A stretch of 64,000 bases of DNA, from NCBI GenBank assembly GCA_902551985.1, contig CACDFI010000001.1, positions 164,376 through 228,375 of the forward strand, in the 5' to 3' direction. The notes beneath the pieces were generated by a model that saw only the letters and a program-made list of their open reading frames with translations, did no database searches and was not told the DNA's origin. Positions 29,496 through 39,938 of the stretch are shown piece by piece. Position numbers and translations under genes: made by a program. How positions within the stretch are numbered: the stretch's first letter is position 1; every line of letters begins with the position of its first letter. The stretch comes from an uncultured Pelagibacteraceae bacterium (GTDB lineage: Bacteria > Pseudomonadota > Alphaproteobacteria > Pelagibacterales > Pelagibacteraceae).

Positions 29496-30597
29496 TTTTA
29501 GTTCAATAGAGAGTATTATTAAAACAGTAAAAAAAAATGGAATGTATATTCTTGTTGATGATGAGAGTAAACACGAAGAAATGGAAAATGAGGGCGATTT
29601 AGTAATTTCTACATCTGCTGTCAGCCCTAAACATATAAATTTTATGGCAAAACACGCAAGAGGATTAATTTGTTTAGCAATGGATAGTGCGCAATCAAAA
29701 AAAATAGGGCTAACTTTAGCTTCACCAATAAATCAATCTAGAAGCAAAACAGCTTTTACATACTCTATAGAGGCTAAAAAAGGTGTTACAACTGGAATAT
29801 CAGCTTATGATCGTGCAAAAACAATTAAAGTTGCATCTAACAAAAATGCAAAAAAAAACGATATTGTATCACCTGGACATATATTTCCTGTTATAGCAAG
29901 AGATGGGGGTGTTCTTGTTCGAGCAGGTCACACAGAGGCATCGGTTGATATATCAAAACTTGCCAAAAAAAATAATTCTGCAGTTATTTGTGAAATAATG
30001 GCTGATGACGGAAAAATGGCTACAGGAAAAACATTACATAATTTTGCTAAAAAACATAAACTTAAAATTGGAAAGATTGAGGATTTAATTGCTTATAGAT
30101 TAAAGAGAGAAAAATTAATCAAATTAAAGAAAACATCTTCAATTATTGTACAAAATCAAAAATTTAAAATTAAAGTATTTGAAAATATTCTTGATGGGTC
30201 TGAAAACTTTGCATTGATAAAAGGGTCTTTAAAAAAAGGCATCATCCCAAGATTAAGAGTAATATCATCTAATGTAGTTCAAAATTATCTTATTAACCAG
30301 AAATTGCCTAATTCATTTGATAAAACAATAACTTATTTCAAAAAATACAATAATTGCGTTCTTGTATTTATTAGAGATCCTAATTTAAAATCAGTCACAC
30401 AAACACTTAAGCAGTATAAAAGTAAAACTTTTTATAAAAAAGGTCATGATAAATTAATTAGAAACTATGGTATTGGAGCTCAAATTATTAAATCTTTAAA
30501 AATTAAAAATATGATACTTGTTACTAGATCAAAAAAAAAAGTGATAGGATTAGACGGTTATGGAATTAAAATTAAAAAGCAGGAGATTATAAAGTGA
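29482..30597 (+). CDS. ribBA: DHBP synthase RibB fused to degenerate GTP cyclohydrolase II domain (RibBX-like)
   Basis: About 371 residues from the ATG at 29482; a TTG two codons upstream is less likely. The N-terminal half is an intact DHBP synthase (VDDESKHEEMENEGDL at 25-40, TGISAYDRAKTI, GHIFPVIARDGG, RAGHTEASVD). The C-terminal half keeps the family end (NYGIGAQIIKSL) but lacks the cysteine zinc motif of GTP cyclohydrolase II and most catalytic positions. So it probably supplies the four-carbon unit only. GTP cyclohydrolase must then come from elsewhere. GTGA overlap with ribH. Confidence 0.92.
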   Translation: MKKNNFSSIESIIKTVKKNGMYILVDDESKHEEMENEGDLVISTSAVSPKHINFMAKHARGLICLAMDSAQSKKIGLTLASPINQSRSKTAFTYSIEAKKGVTTGISAYDRAKTIKVASNKNAKKNDIVSPGHIFPVIARDGGVLVRAGHTEASVDISKLAKKNNSAVICEIMADDGKMATGKTLHNFAKKHKLKIGKIEDLIAYRLKREKLIKLKKTSSIIVQNQKFKIKVFENILDGSENFALIKGSLKKGIIPRLRVISSNVVQNYLINQKLPNSFDKTITYFKKYNNCVLVFIRDPNLKSVTQTLKQYKSKTFYKKGHDKLIRNYGIGAQIIKSLKIKNMILVTRSKKKVIGLDGYGIKIKKQEIIK

Positions 30598-30980
30598 AAA
30601 AAAAAATTTTAATTGTTGTTGCAAGTTATTATGAAAATATTGCCAGTTCCTTATTAAGGAGTGCAAAAAATAAAATAAAAAATAAGTGTAATATTAATGT
30701 AATTAAAGTGCCTGGTGCATTTGAGATTCCAGTTACAATATCAAAAAATTTGAAAAAATTTAATGGATTTATTGCATTAGGATGTGTGATTAAGGGACAA
30801 ACACCACATTTTGATTTTATATCCAAATCTACTACAGACGCATTAATGACGTTATCGATTACTTCTAAGAAACCTGTTGGAAACGGTGTGATCACATGCT
30901 TAAATAAAAAACAAGCTGAAGAACGTGCTAAGAAAGGATCTGAGGCAGCCGAAGCAGTATTATCAGTTCTTTTTCAATAA
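30594..30980 (+). CDS. ribH: 6,7-dimethyl-8-ribityllumazine synthase
   Basis: 128 residues from GTG at 30594, overlapping the ribBA stop. Family motifs are VPGAFEIPVT, FIALGCVIKGQTPHFDFI and KKPVGNGVITCLNKKQAEERA. It is about 20-30 residues shorter than many relatives at the N-terminus. RibH builds the lumazine from DHBP and the pyrimidine. nusB starts three bases later, an order typical of proteobacteria. Confidence 0.95.
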   Translation: MKKKILIVVASYYENIASSLLRSAKNKIKNKCNINVIKVPGAFEIPVTISKNLKKFNGFIALGCVIKGQTPHFDFISKSTTDALMTLSITSKKPVGNGVITCLNKKQAEERAKKGSEAAEAVLSVLFQ

Positions 30981-30983
30981 GTT

Positions 30984-31388
30984 ATGACAGTTCAATTTTC
31001 TCCGCAAAGAAATCCTAGAGTAATAATTATACAAAAACTTTATGGCAAACTTTATAATAATGAAGAAATTATCACATTTCCAAAACACAGGTTTAAAAAA
31101 TTTATTAAAGATATTGTCAATGGCACCATAGAGAGAGAAGAATTGATAAATGCAGAGATCAATAACCATTTAAATCAGGATTTGAAAATCAAAAATATGG
31201 ATAAAGTTTTTCAAATAATTATCAAAAGTGCGATTTTTGAATTTTTATATAAACCTAATACATCTATCAAAATTATTATTAATGAGTATCTCAAAGCATC
31301 AAATTTTTTTATCGATAACTCACAAACTAAATACTTAAATGCATTATTAGATAAAATTTCAAAAAAAATAAGAATTAGCGATGAATGA
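30984..31388 (+). CDS. nusB: Transcription antitermination factor NusB
   Basis: 134 residues, all-helical and basic. Recognisable are RVIIIQKLYGKLYN at the start and MDKVFQIIIKSAIFEFLYKP then KIIINEYLKASNFF in the second half, matching the NusB RNA-binding fold. NusB binds boxA with NusE for rRNA antitermination. Positioned after ribH and overlapping thiL by 8 bases as in many proteobacteria. Confidence 0.9.
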   Translation: MTVQFSPQRNPRVIIIQKLYGKLYNNEEIITFPKHRFKKFIKDIVNGTIEREELINAEINNHLNQDLKIKNMDKVFQIIIKSAIFEFLYKPNTSIKIIINEYLKASNFFIDNSQTKYLNALLDKISKKIRISDE

Positions 31389-32343
31389 ATTTGCACTAAT
31401 TCACAAGTATTTTAAAAAATTAACTTATAATAACCCATCAGCATTAAATTTAAATGATGATGTTTTTTTTGACAAAAGAAATAATGTTGTTGTTTCGTCT
31501 GATACTTATGTTGAAGGTGTTCATTTTATAAATTTTAAAAATCCTGATTTAGTAATTAAAAAAATAGTAAGATCATCAATATCAGATTTATATTGTAAGG
31601 GCGTAAAGCCTAAATTTATTTTTATTGGAGCTAGTGGAAATAGCAAATCTTTTTCAAAAAAAAATATGGATATTGTTTATAAAAGTTTAAAACAAGAACA
31701 AAAAAAATATAAATTTAAATTATCAGGTGGTGACACAACAAAATCAAATAAAACAGTATTCACAATTACTAGCTTAGGATACTCAAACAAAATAGTCCGA
31801 AGAAATAAATGTAAAAATAATGATGATATTTATGTGACTGGAAACCTCGGTGATAGCTATTTGGGTTTATTAATTTTGAGTAAAAAATTATTTTTAAAAA
31901 ATATTAAACAAAAAAAATATTTTATTAAAAAATATTATATGCCAGATTTACCTACAAAAATTTGTTCAAAACTTATTAAATTTGCCAATTCATCAATTGA
32001 TATATCTGACGGTTTATTTGGTGATTTAACTAAATTAATTAATACAAGTAAATTATATTTTAGATTGGATGTTGAAAAAATACCTATTTCACCAAAACTT
32101 AAAATTCATCTCATTAAAACCAACAAAAAAAAAATAAATTTTATTTCCAAAGGAGATGATTATCAAATTCTATTCACTTCATCAAAATCAAATAGGAGAT
32201 ATATCAAATCTTTATTTAAACGAATGAATCAAAAAGTTACTTTAATAGGAAATATAACTAATGAAATCAAAAGTAATCAAATAATCTCTAATAAAAACTT
32301 AATAAAACACAGCTATAATGAGGGATATTCCCATAATTTCTAA
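31381..32343 (+). CDS. thiL: Thiamine-monophosphate kinase
   Basis: 320 residues. MNEFALIHKYFK, NDDVFF, VSSDTYVEGVHF, LSGGDTTKSNK and SIDISDGLFGDL are the ThiL segments, with aspartates for magnesium. ThiL makes thiamine diphosphate from the monophosphate. The C-terminal third is lysine-rich and diverged. SAR11 is known to need an external thiamine precursor, so a retained ThiL fits a partial pathway; no other thi genes are visible here. Confidence 0.92.
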   Translation: MNEFALIHKYFKKLTYNNPSALNLNDDVFFDKRNNVVVSSDTYVEGVHFINFKNPDLVIKKIVRSSISDLYCKGVKPKFIFIGASGNSKSFSKKNMDIVYKSLKQEQKKYKFKLSGGDTTKSNKTVFTITSLGYSNKIVRRNKCKNNDDIYVTGNLGDSYLGLLILSKKLFLKNIKQKKYFIKKYYMPDLPTKICSKLIKFANSSIDISDGLFGDLTKLINTSKLYFRLDVEKIPISPKLKIHLIKTNKKKINFISKGDDYQILFTSSKSNRRYIKSLFKRMNQKVTLIGNITNEIKSNQIISNKNLIKHSYNEGYSHNF

Positions 32344-32416
32344 CGAAGTTAAACATTGCGTTTTATAATATTTTTTGTATTACATTGTCTCCATAAATAT
32401 TTTAATAAAGGATCTA

Positions 32417-34522
32417 ATGAATTCATCAACAGAAACAATACTATTATACATTATAGCGGCTGGAATTATATCAATCATTTACGGTTTTTTTACTGGTCGA
32501 AATATTTTAAATTCAAGTTCTGGTAATGCTAAAATGATTGAAATAGCTTCAGCTATTCAAGTAGGTGCACGTGCATATTTAAACAGACAATATAAAACGA
32601 TTGCAATAGTTGGTGTTGTTGTTTTAATTATTATTTCTATTGCATTTAGTCCTTTAGTAGGTCTAGGTTATTTAATTGGAGCTGCATTGTCTGGAATAGC
32701 TGGATATGTTGGAATGCTTGTTTCGGTGCAAGCCAATGTGAGAACTGCTGAAGCTTCAAGAAAAAGCCTAGCAAACGGTTTGTCAATTGCTTTTAAATCA
32801 GGAGCAGTAACTGGGATGCTTGTCGCTGGATTAGCCTTATTGTCAATTGCAGTCTATTATTATTTTCTTGTAAAGATTGGAATAGATGAAAGAGAAATAG
32901 TTAATGCTTTAGTTGCGCTTGGTTTTGGTGCTTCTTTAATTTCTATTTTCGCAAGATTAGGTGGAGGAATTTTTACAAAAGGTGCGGATGTTGGTGCTGA
33001 CTTAGTTGGAAAAGTAGAAGCAGGTATACCTGAGGATGATCCTAGAAACCCAGCTGTAATTGCTGATAATGTTGGCGACAATGTTGGAGATTGCGCAGGT
33101 ATGGCAGCAGATTTATTTGAAACTTATGCTGTAACAATTGTTGCTACAATGGTTCTGTCGTCAATATTTTTTATTGGAGATCTCAGTATGATGATTTATC
33201 CTTTGGCTATTGGGGGTGCATGCATACTTACATCTATTTTAGGTACTTTTTTTGTAACACTTGGAAGTGACAAGAATATAATGAAGGCTATGTACAAAGG
33301 CTTTGTGATAACCGCTATAAGTTCTCTAATCATTTTGTATCCTATAACAAAATATGTAATTGGTTTCACTACTGAATATATTGTAAATGAAAAATCATTT
33401 ACTGGATTAAGTTTATATTTTTGTGGAATTATTGGTCTTGTGATTACAGGATTAATTATATGGATTACTGAATATTACACAGGCACAGATTATAGACCAG
33501 TTAAAAGTGTAGCTCAATCTTCAACAACAGGTCATGGAACGAATGTCATTCAAGGGTTAGCAGTTTCTATGGAAGCAACTGCTATTCCAGCATTAATTAT
33601 TGTTGGTGGAATATTGTTAACTAATCATATTGCTGGTTTATATGGTATTGCAATTGCAGTAACCACAATGCTTGCACTTGCAGGTATGGTTGTGGCTTTA
33701 GATGCATACGGTCCAGTTACTGATAATGCTGGAGGAATTGCAGAAATGTCCAATCTTCCAAAAAATGTTAGAAAAACTACAGATGCATTAGATGCAGTTG
33801 GAAATACAACTAAGGCAGTAACAAAAGGTTATGCAATAGGGTCAGCTGGTCTTGGAGCTTTAGTTTTATTTGCAGCTTATACTGAGGATATTAAACATTT
33901 TTCTAAAGTTGCTGGTTCGAATTTAGAGGGAATTATAGTTACTTTTGATTTATCTAATCCATTCGTTGTTGTTGGCTTATTGATTGGTGGAATGCTTCCA
34001 TATTTATTCGGATCTATGGGTATGCAGGCAGTAGGTAGAGCAGGGGGCGCTGTAGTAATCGAGGTAAGAAGACAGTTCAAAAAAATACCAGGTATTATGA
34101 AGCGTAAAGCTAAGCCAGATTATGGTAGACTAGTAGACTTATTGACAAAGGCTGCAATAAAAGAAATGATTATCCCATCATTATTGCCAGTATTATCTCC
34201 TATAGTTCTTTACATAATCATTTACTTTATTGGCGGACAAGTTGCTGCTTTATCAGCAGTTGGGGCTATGCTTTTAGGTGTTATTATAACAGGACTATTC
34301 GTAGCTGTATCAATGACTGCTGGTGGTGGAGCTTGGGATAATGCTAAAAAATATATTGAAGATGGTAAATTTGGTGGAAAAGGGTCTGAAGCACATAAAG
34401 CAGCGGTAACTGGTGACACAGTTGGTGATCCTTACAAGGACACAGCTGGTCCAGCAGTAAACCCAATGATTAAGATTACAAATATTGTTGCGTTGCTTTT
34501 GCTAGCTGTTATTGCAGGTTAG
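32417..34522 (+). CDS. hppA: Proton-translocating inorganic pyrophosphatase (K+-independent type)
   Basis: 701 residues from ATG 32417, preceded by AAAGGA; the upstream Met would add 14 residues before the membrane segment. About sixteen membrane helices. Substrate loop motifs [19 protein letters not shown] and [19 protein letters not shown] are complete. In [10 protein letters not shown] the Lys and Thr at the two diagnostic positions mark the potassium-independent class. The pump uses pyrophosphate to move protons out of the cytoplasm. A TATAAT box is at 32364-32369. Its end overlaps the convergent glycosyltransferase by 14 bases. Confidence 0.97.
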   Translation: MNSSTETILLYIIAAGIISIIYGFFTGRNILNSSSGNAKMIEIASAIQVGARAYLNRQYKTIAIVGVVVLIIISIAFSPLVGLGYLIGAALSGIAGYVGMLVSVQANVRTAEASRKSLANGLSIAFKSGAVTGMLVAGLALLSIAVYYYFLVKIGIDEREIVNALVALGFGASLISIFARLGGGIFTKGADVGADLVGKVEAGIPEDDPRNPAVIADNVGDNVGDCAGMAADLFETYAVTIVATMVLSSIFFIGDLSMMIYPLAIGGACILTSILGTFFVTLGSDKNIMKAMYKGFVITAISSLIILYPITKYVIGFTTEYIVNEKSFTGLSLYFCGIIGLVITGLIIWITEYYTGTDYRPVKSVAQSSTTGHGTNVIQGLAVSMEATAIPALIIVGGILLTNHIAGLYGIAIAVTTMLALAGMVVALDAYGPVTDNAGGIAEMSNLPKNVRKTTDALDAVGNTTKAVTKGYAIGSAGLGALVLFAAYTEDIKHFSKVAGSNLEGIIVTFDLSNPFVVVGLLIGGMLPYLFGSMGMQAVGRAGGAVVIEVRRQFKKIPGIMKRKAKPDYGRLVDLLTKAAIKEMIIPSLLPVLSPIVLYIIIYFIGGQVAALSAVGAMLLGVIITGLFVAVSMTAGGGAWDNAKKYIEDGKFGGKGSEAHKAAVTGDTVGDPYKDTAGPAVNPMIKITNIVALLLLAVIAG

Positions 34523-35489
34523 CTTTATAGTTTAAATATTTTTTGTAATTTTCATTCCAAAGGTCTTCCCAGTTTTCCGTAAGAGCTGGTACACCTCTTG
34601 AGATGTGATAGCATAGTGAATTAATAGGAGCTATACAAATTTCTTTTTTATATAATTCATGAAGTGGTTTTTCGAATGGGTTATTTTCTTTTTCACCAAC
34701 TAATCTAATTGTATCTTTGTAATTATTAAAAATCGATTTAGAAAAAATAAATGTAAGTAAAGATTCGTTAACAATTCTCCATTTATAATTTTTTCCAACC
34801 AATAAAGATGTTTTATATAAAGAGTCGTAGAAAAAACTGTAATCAGATGGACACATAATTATGTCTGTATTTAAGATAGTTGAAATTCTAGAGTATGAAA
34901 TCAATATTTCTTCTATACTATTCTTTTCAAATAAATAATCATCTTCTATAAAAAAAATTAAATCATCAGCCTTTTCTGCTTGATCACAACATTCTAAATA
35001 AGATCCTCTATTTCCAGTTATTTTGGTTTTATGAATTGAAACAGTAATATTATAATCTTTAGTTATCTTTAATAAATTTTCATCAAATTTTTGATATGAA
35101 TTGTCAGGAATAAGATGTAAATTTATATCTAAGCTGTTATTTTTTTTAAAAAAATTAATAGACTCCATTAAACTTATTAAGGATGTGTATATAAGGTCTG
35201 CTTTATCTATGTTTGGAACTATTCTTTTCCATTCTTTACTGGAATTCCACAAATTTACATTTGGGGTATATCTAAAATAAATATCTAGCTTGTTAATTTT
35301 TCTGGTTAAATTTAAATAACCTTGACTAAAATTAAAAGATTTATCGTTAAATTTGGCAAAGTTTCTATGTTGATTTTTGTAATCTGGATTTACAATATTT
35401 AATGTTTCTTTTTCAAATGCATAAACATTTAACAGTTTAAGCAAAATTCTTTTAAATTTATTTTGTTTAATTATTTTTCTTGGAAACAT
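34509..35489 (-). CDS. Glycosyltransferase-like protein (GT-A type, EDD motif)
   Basis: 326 residues without a signal peptide. [18 protein letters not shown] looks like the metal- and nucleotide-binding acidic motif of GT-A glycosyltransferases. [32 protein letters not shown] follows in the acceptor half. No close family can be named. It begins the surface-glycan island but runs opposite to it, and its end overlaps hppA. The start is 64 bp from the next gene, divergent. Confidence 0.6.
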   Translation of the reverse strand: MFPRKIIKQNKFKRILLKLLNVYAFEKETLNIVNPDYKNQHRNFAKFNDKSFNFSQGYLNLTRKINKLDIYFRYTPNVNLWNSSKEWKRIVPNIDKADLIYTSLISLMESINFFKKNNSLDINLHLIPDNSYQKFDENLLKITKDYNITVSIHKTKITGNRGSYLECCDQAEKADDLIFFIEDDYLFEKNSIEEILISYSRISTILNTDIIMCPSDYSFFYDSLYKTSLLVGKNYKWRIVNESLLTFIFSKSIFNNYKDTIRLVGEKENNPFEKPLHELYKKEICIAPINSLCYHISRGVPALTENWEDLWNENYKKYLNYKANLQ

Positions 35490-35553
35490 ATTTTTATTAT
35501 TATTAATTGCTAAATAGTTTATAATTATTTAATTGTAAATTTGAAGAAATTTC

Positions 35554-35838
35554 ATGAGTCATTATATTTATTTATTAATAGCAAAGAGTTTTAATAGATA
35601 TATTACTTACGCTGGTTATGCTAAGAACGTTGAGAAAAGATTAATTTTGCACAATATATCGAAAGGAGCAAAATTTACAAAAGGAAGAAAATGGACAATC
35701 ATCTATAAAAAAAGGTTTTCATCAAAAAAAAAGGCGATGAAAGAGGAATATATATTAAAAAATAATTATAAATTTAGGAAATTTCTTAAAGATAAATATT
35801 TAAAAAAAAATGAAAATAGCAATTTTACTTCCGTATAA
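35554..35838 (+). CDS. GIY-YIG nuclease family protein (YhbQ-like)
   Basis: 94 residues. YIYLL at 4-8 and the diverged YAGYA (GIY-YIG equivalent) open a single-domain nuclease, followed by R29, HN, GAKFTKGRKW and the catalytic-region Glu in AMKEEYILK. These small proteins resemble the UvrC nuclease domain; their role is unclear. The last 29 bases overlap the next gene, so it is coupled to the glycan island. It may be a passenger there. Confidence 0.85.
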   Translation: MSHYIYLLIAKSFNRYITYAGYAKNVEKRLILHNISKGAKFTKGRKWTIIYKKRFSSKKKAMKEEYILKNNYKFRKFLKDKYLKKNENSNFTSV

Positions 35839-37912
35839 AGAGAATTATTCACCAAATTTATCAGGTGCTGTCTCAATACATGTTTCCAATCTTTATGAAT
35901 ATTCAAAATTTAAAAAAAATATTGTTATATGGGGTAATACAAAAAGCAAAAAATATTTATCAAAAAATTATAAAAACATTTCTATTGAAAAAAGATTTTT
36001 ATCTAGCAACAATAAAAAATATTTATCAAAATTTATTGAATTACAAAAAAAAGAAGAGTCAAAAATTATTGAAATACATAATAGACCAAATTATGTTGGT
36101 GAAATATCAAATAAACTCAAATCAAAGGTTATTCTTTACTTTCATAACAATCCACTAGATATATCAGGATCAAAAACTGTTAATGAGAGAAAAGAGCTTT
36201 TAAATAAATGTGAATATATTTTTTTTAATAGTAAATGGACCAAAAATCAGTTTTTCCAAAAAATTGATGAGGACAATTATATTTCAAAATTTGGTCTTTG
36301 TTTTCAATCAACAAAAAAAATTAAAGTAAATTTAAATTCAAAACAAAAAATTATCACATTTGTTGGAAAACTTAATTCAGCAAAAGGATATGATATATTT
36401 GGACAATCTATTATTAAAATACTTGATGAATTTCCTGATTGGAAATCTATTGTTGTTGGAGATGAGCCACGAGAAAAACATATTTTTAAACATAAAAACT
36501 TACATTCATTCAGTTTTAAGGGTAATAATTTTGTTCTCAATCTTTTAAAAAAATCAAGTATTTCTGTAGCTTGCTCAAGATGGGAGGAACCTTTTGGAAG
36601 AACAAGTCTAGAAGCTTGTAGTTTAGGATGTGCCACTATCATTACAAATAGAGGTGGCTTAATAGAGACAACTAAATATCCAATTATTTTAAATAATTTA
36701 GATACAAATTCATTATATAAATTAATAAAAAAACTAATCTTAAATGCAAAATATAGAAAAAAAATTCAAAAACTTAATTATAAATCATTTTTTTTATCGC
36801 ACGAATATGTTTCAAAAATAATAGACAAAGTAAGAGAAAAATTAGTAGATAATTTTAAATTTAATATTAATAAACACTCTAGGTTAAAAATTTTACATAT
36901 TACAAATTTTAATTACAGATACTTTGGCAGATTACAATACAATACAGGTATAAGAATTAATAATGGTTTAATCAGAGAAGGTCATAATGTTCTAAGTTTA
37001 TCAGATAGAGATTTAGTTAGTTATACAAAAACAATTAGAGATCCATCGGGATCAAAATACTTAAATACATCAATTAAAAACACTATAGAAAATTTTATTC
37101 CTGATATTGTAATACTTGGTCATGCAGATAGAGTTCAGGTCAATACTTTATTGGATGCTAAGAATAAGTTTTCTAATTTAAAAATATGTCAATGGTTTTT
37201 AGATCCACTTTCTAAAAAGGGACCTGACTATCTCAAAAATAAAGCAAGAATTTTGGATAAAAGTTCAATTTGTGATGCAACTTTTGTCACTACATCACCA
37301 GATGCTCTTGATTTTAAAATTAAAAACTCTTTCTACATGCCTAATCCTTGTGATAAATCGTTAGATCATTTAATGAATTTTAAAGGGAATCATGAGTTTG
37401 ATATTTTCTATGCTATTAGTCATGGTGTTCATAGAGGAGAACTAAGACCAGGCAAAAATGATGAAAGAGAATTATTTATTTCTAAATTAAAAAGATACGC
37501 AAAAGGTATTAAATTTGATACTTATGGGATGTTTGGTGTTCAGCCAGTATGGGGACATCAATTTCTTAATAAGTTATCAAATTCAAAAATGGCTTTAAAT
37601 TTAAGTAGAGGTAAACCAATTAAGTACTATAGCAGCGATAGAATAGCACAACTCATGGGCAATGGTCTTCTTACGTTTATTCACAAAGACACAAAATATA
37701 ATGATTTTTTTAATAATGATGAGATGATTTTTTATAAAGATATTAATGATCTCTCTAATAAAATTTTAAAATATTCTAAAAACGATAAGGATTGGCGTAA
37801 AATTGCAGAGAAAGGTCATAAAAAGTATCACAAGTATTTTAATTCATCTTTAATAGCCAGATATATTATAGATAGATCAATAGGAATAAATTCAAAATAT
37901 TATTGGGAATAA
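35810..37912 (+). CDS. Two-domain glycosyltransferase (GT4 domain plus CgeB-like domain)
   Basis: 700 residues. Residues 1 to about 345 are a GT-B glycosyltransferase of the GT4 type; FVGKLNSAKGYDIF and WEEPFGRTSLEACSLG carry the nucleotide-sugar motif (E-x7-E). From about 350, KILHITNFNYRYFGRLQYNT starts a second domain resembling CgeB/DUF3880-like glycosyltransferases, ending with KYYSSDRIAQLMGNGLLTF. A single polypeptide with two transferase domains may add two sugars in turn. The substrate is unknown. It lies inside the island, directly before a heptosyltransferase-like gene. Confidence 0.8.
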   Translation: MKIAILLPYKENYSPNLSGAVSIHVSNLYEYSKFKKNIVIWGNTKSKKYLSKNYKNISIEKRFLSSNNKKYLSKFIELQKKEESKIIEIHNRPNYVGEISNKLKSKVILYFHNNPLDISGSKTVNERKELLNKCEYIFFNSKWTKNQFFQKIDEDNYISKFGLCFQSTKKIKVNLNSKQKIITFVGKLNSAKGYDIFGQSIIKILDEFPDWKSIVVGDEPREKHIFKHKNLHSFSFKGNNFVLNLLKKSSISVACSRWEEPFGRTSLEACSLGCATIITNRGGLIETTKYPIILNNLDTNSLYKLIKKLILNAKYRKKIQKLNYKSFFLSHEYVSKIIDKVREKLVDNFKFNINKHSRLKILHITNFNYRYFGRLQYNTGIRINNGLIREGHNVLSLSDRDLVSYTKTIRDPSGSKYLNTSIKNTIENFIPDIVILGHADRVQVNTLLDAKNKFSNLKICQWFLDPLSKKGPDYLKNKARILDKSSICDATFVTTSPDALDFKIKNSFYMPNPCDKSLDHLMNFKGNHEFDIFYAISHGVHRGELRPGKNDERELFISKLKRYAKGIKFDTYGMFGVQPVWGHQFLNKLSNSKMALNLSRGKPIKYYSSDRIAQLMGNGLLTFIHKDTKYNDFFNNDEMIFYKDINDLSNKILKYSKNDKDWRKIAEKGHKKYHKYFNSSLIARYIIDRSIGINSKYYWE

Positions 37913-37920
37913 CATTTTTA

Positions 37921-38943
37921 ATGTCAAAGATTCTTATACTTAAAAATGATAGAGCAGGGGATTTATTCACATCTTTAAAATTAATTTCATCATTAATAAG
38001 AGATTATAAGGATGTAAATATTTATTTATCCGAATTAAATATTGCATTTAGTTTTTTTTTTCAAAAAAAAAAAATAAGAAAAGTTAATTATAATTTAACC
38101 ATTAATGACAAAATTAGAATTTTATATGATATTTTTATAAATAATTATGACAAAATATATATTTTATCACCTAAAAGTTTTTATTTTTGGCTACCCTTTT
38201 TTTTTAGAAAAACTCAATTTTATGCAATTGTATATGAAGGAAAAAAAAGAAATCGTCCTATTAATTATCTTAGAAAATATCTATATAAATTCAGATTAAT
38301 AAGTAGAAAGAAAATCAATAAATACAGTTATAGACAATCTCAGAACCAATTAATTGACAAAAATAAAAAATTAGATGAAAACTATAGTGGCCTTCTATTA
38401 CCAGAGATTGACGCAAATTTAATAAAACTATTACCAGAGAAATACATTTTTTTTCAGTTTAGATATAAATTTTTTAATGAACTAAATTGGTCAGAGGAAG
38501 ATATAATTATTTTTTTAGATTTTCTAAAAAGTAAATATGAATATGTTTTGTTCTGTTCTGATTATGAAGATAACGAAACAAGTAACTACTTTAAGAATTT
38601 TTTTTTGAACAATTTTTCATATTTGGATTTAAATCTTAATAAAAAGTATCAAAATTCAAAATATAATGGCATCTATTATTTAAAAGATTTGTCTGGTGTT
38701 AGTATGTTTAATGTAATAAAAAAATCCACAATGTGTATAGCAAAAGAAGGTATTGTTAGCCACATTTGTTTTTTTCATAAAATTAAATGTCATAATCTTT
38801 TTAATTTTAAAATAAAAAATACTAATGACTTCATACATCAGAAAATTAGCTATTCAGAATGGTGTAAAGATATGAAATTTAGTTTTTCTTTTTTAGATCA
38901 TAATATTAAAAAAGCATTGAAAAAAATTAAAAATCAAATCTGA
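37921..38943 (+). CDS. Glycosyltransferase family 9 (heptosyltransferase)-like protein
   Basis: About 340 residues from ATG 37921, nine bases past the previous stop. KILILKNDRAGDLFTSLKLI resembles the start of lipopolysaccharide heptosyltransferases, and GVSMFNVIKKSTMCIAKEGIVSHI resembles the C-terminal donor loop before a conserved His. Similarity is weak, with many Lys and Phe residues. If true it would transfer heptose made by the genes just downstream. The TGATG junction couples it to the next gene. Confidence 0.55.
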   Translation: MSKILILKNDRAGDLFTSLKLISSLIRDYKDVNIYLSELNIAFSFFFQKKKIRKVNYNLTINDKIRILYDIFINNYDKIYILSPKSFYFWLPFFFRKTQFYAIVYEGKKRNRPINYLRKYLYKFRLISRKKINKYSYRQSQNQLIDKNKKLDENYSGLLLPEIDANLIKLLPEKYIFFQFRYKFFNELNWSEEDIIIFLDFLKSKYEYVLFCSDYEDNETSNYFKNFFLNNFSYLDLNLNKKYQNSKYNGIYYLKDLSGVSMFNVIKKSTMCIAKEGIVSHICFFHKIKCHNLFNFKIKNTNDFIHQKISYSEWCKDMKFSFSFLDHNIKKALKKIKNQI

Positions 38944-39938
38944 TGAAAAAGATATATTTTGTTGAAAAAACAATTCCTTTTAATTCACTTGATATTAACG
39001 AGCCATTTATTAGTGGATCAGAAAAAACTTTGATTAATATTACTAATGAGCTAAGTAAATTTAAAAATTTTACAATCAAAGTATTCAATTTAACAAATAA
39101 TAAAAAAATTATTAACAATGTTGAATGGAACAACTTAAGCGATATTAACCCAAATGATCAACCAGATGTATTAATAAGTATGTCTGATGCAAATTTGTTA
39201 TCATTATTTAAATGCAAAAAAAATTATTTATGGTCACATAGTGTACAACCATTTGAAAAGTTTTTAAGAAAAAAACAATTATTTTCATTTATCAAAAATA
39301 AGCCTATTATGATTCTTGAGGGAAAATATCATTATGACAATAGAAGTTTCCTAACGTCTTTATTTGGTAAAAAAATATTACCTATTGCAGTAGATTATGA
39401 GTTCATTAACTATGATATAAATGAAAAATTATTACCAGAAAAAAATGCAATATTTACAACTAGATCAGATAGAAATTTAGATTTTTTACTTAATTGTTGG
39501 ACATCAATAAAAAAACAGTCAGTGAATTCCTATCTATATATTAACCCACCTTTTGATTTATCAAAAGAACATCTTAATAATGGTGTAAAATTAAGAGTAA
39601 AATCGGATAAAAATGATTTGATAAAAGAAATTTCCTCAAAAAGAGTAATGTTGAATCCTGGGCATAAAGGAGAGGTTTTTTGTTTAGCTGCAGAGGAGGC
39701 TAGAGAACTATGTGTCCCAATAATTACTATGGGTATAGGTGCTTTAAAGGAAAGAGTTGACCATGGAAAAACAGGATTTGTTGCAAAAAATAAAAACGAA
39801 TTTATTGATTACACAGTTAAAATATTAAATGATGATGATTTATTTATGGAGTTAAGAAAAAATCTTTTAAAAAGAAGAAATATAAGATCATATAAGGATG
39901 TTGCAGATGATTTTATAAGCATTGTCAATGAAAATTAA
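38943..39938 (+). CDS. Glycosyltransferase, GT4-like
   Basis: 331 residues. The C-terminal half has NPGHKGEVFCLAAEEAR, ITMGIGALKERVDHGKTGFVAKN and a final helix, typical of the GT-B nucleotide-sugar domain; the N-terminal half has SGSEKTLINITNELSKF. Donor and acceptor are unknown. Its ATG overlaps the previous stop (TGATG) and its end overlaps the fusion gene by 11 bases. Confidence 0.75.
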   Translation: MKKIYFVEKTIPFNSLDINEPFISGSEKTLINITNELSKFKNFTIKVFNLTNNKKIINNVEWNNLSDINPNDQPDVLISMSDANLLSLFKCKKNYLWSHSVQPFEKFLRKKQLFSFIKNKPIMILEGKYHYDNRSFLTSLFGKKILPIAVDYEFINYDINEKLLPEKNAIFTTRSDRNLDFLLNCWTSIKKQSVNSYLYINPPFDLSKEHLNNGVKLRVKSDKNDLIKEISSKRVMLNPGHKGEVFCLAAEEARELCVPIITMGIGALKERVDHGKTGFVAKNKNEFIDYTVKILNDDDLFMELRKNLLKRRNIRSYKDVADDFISIVNEN

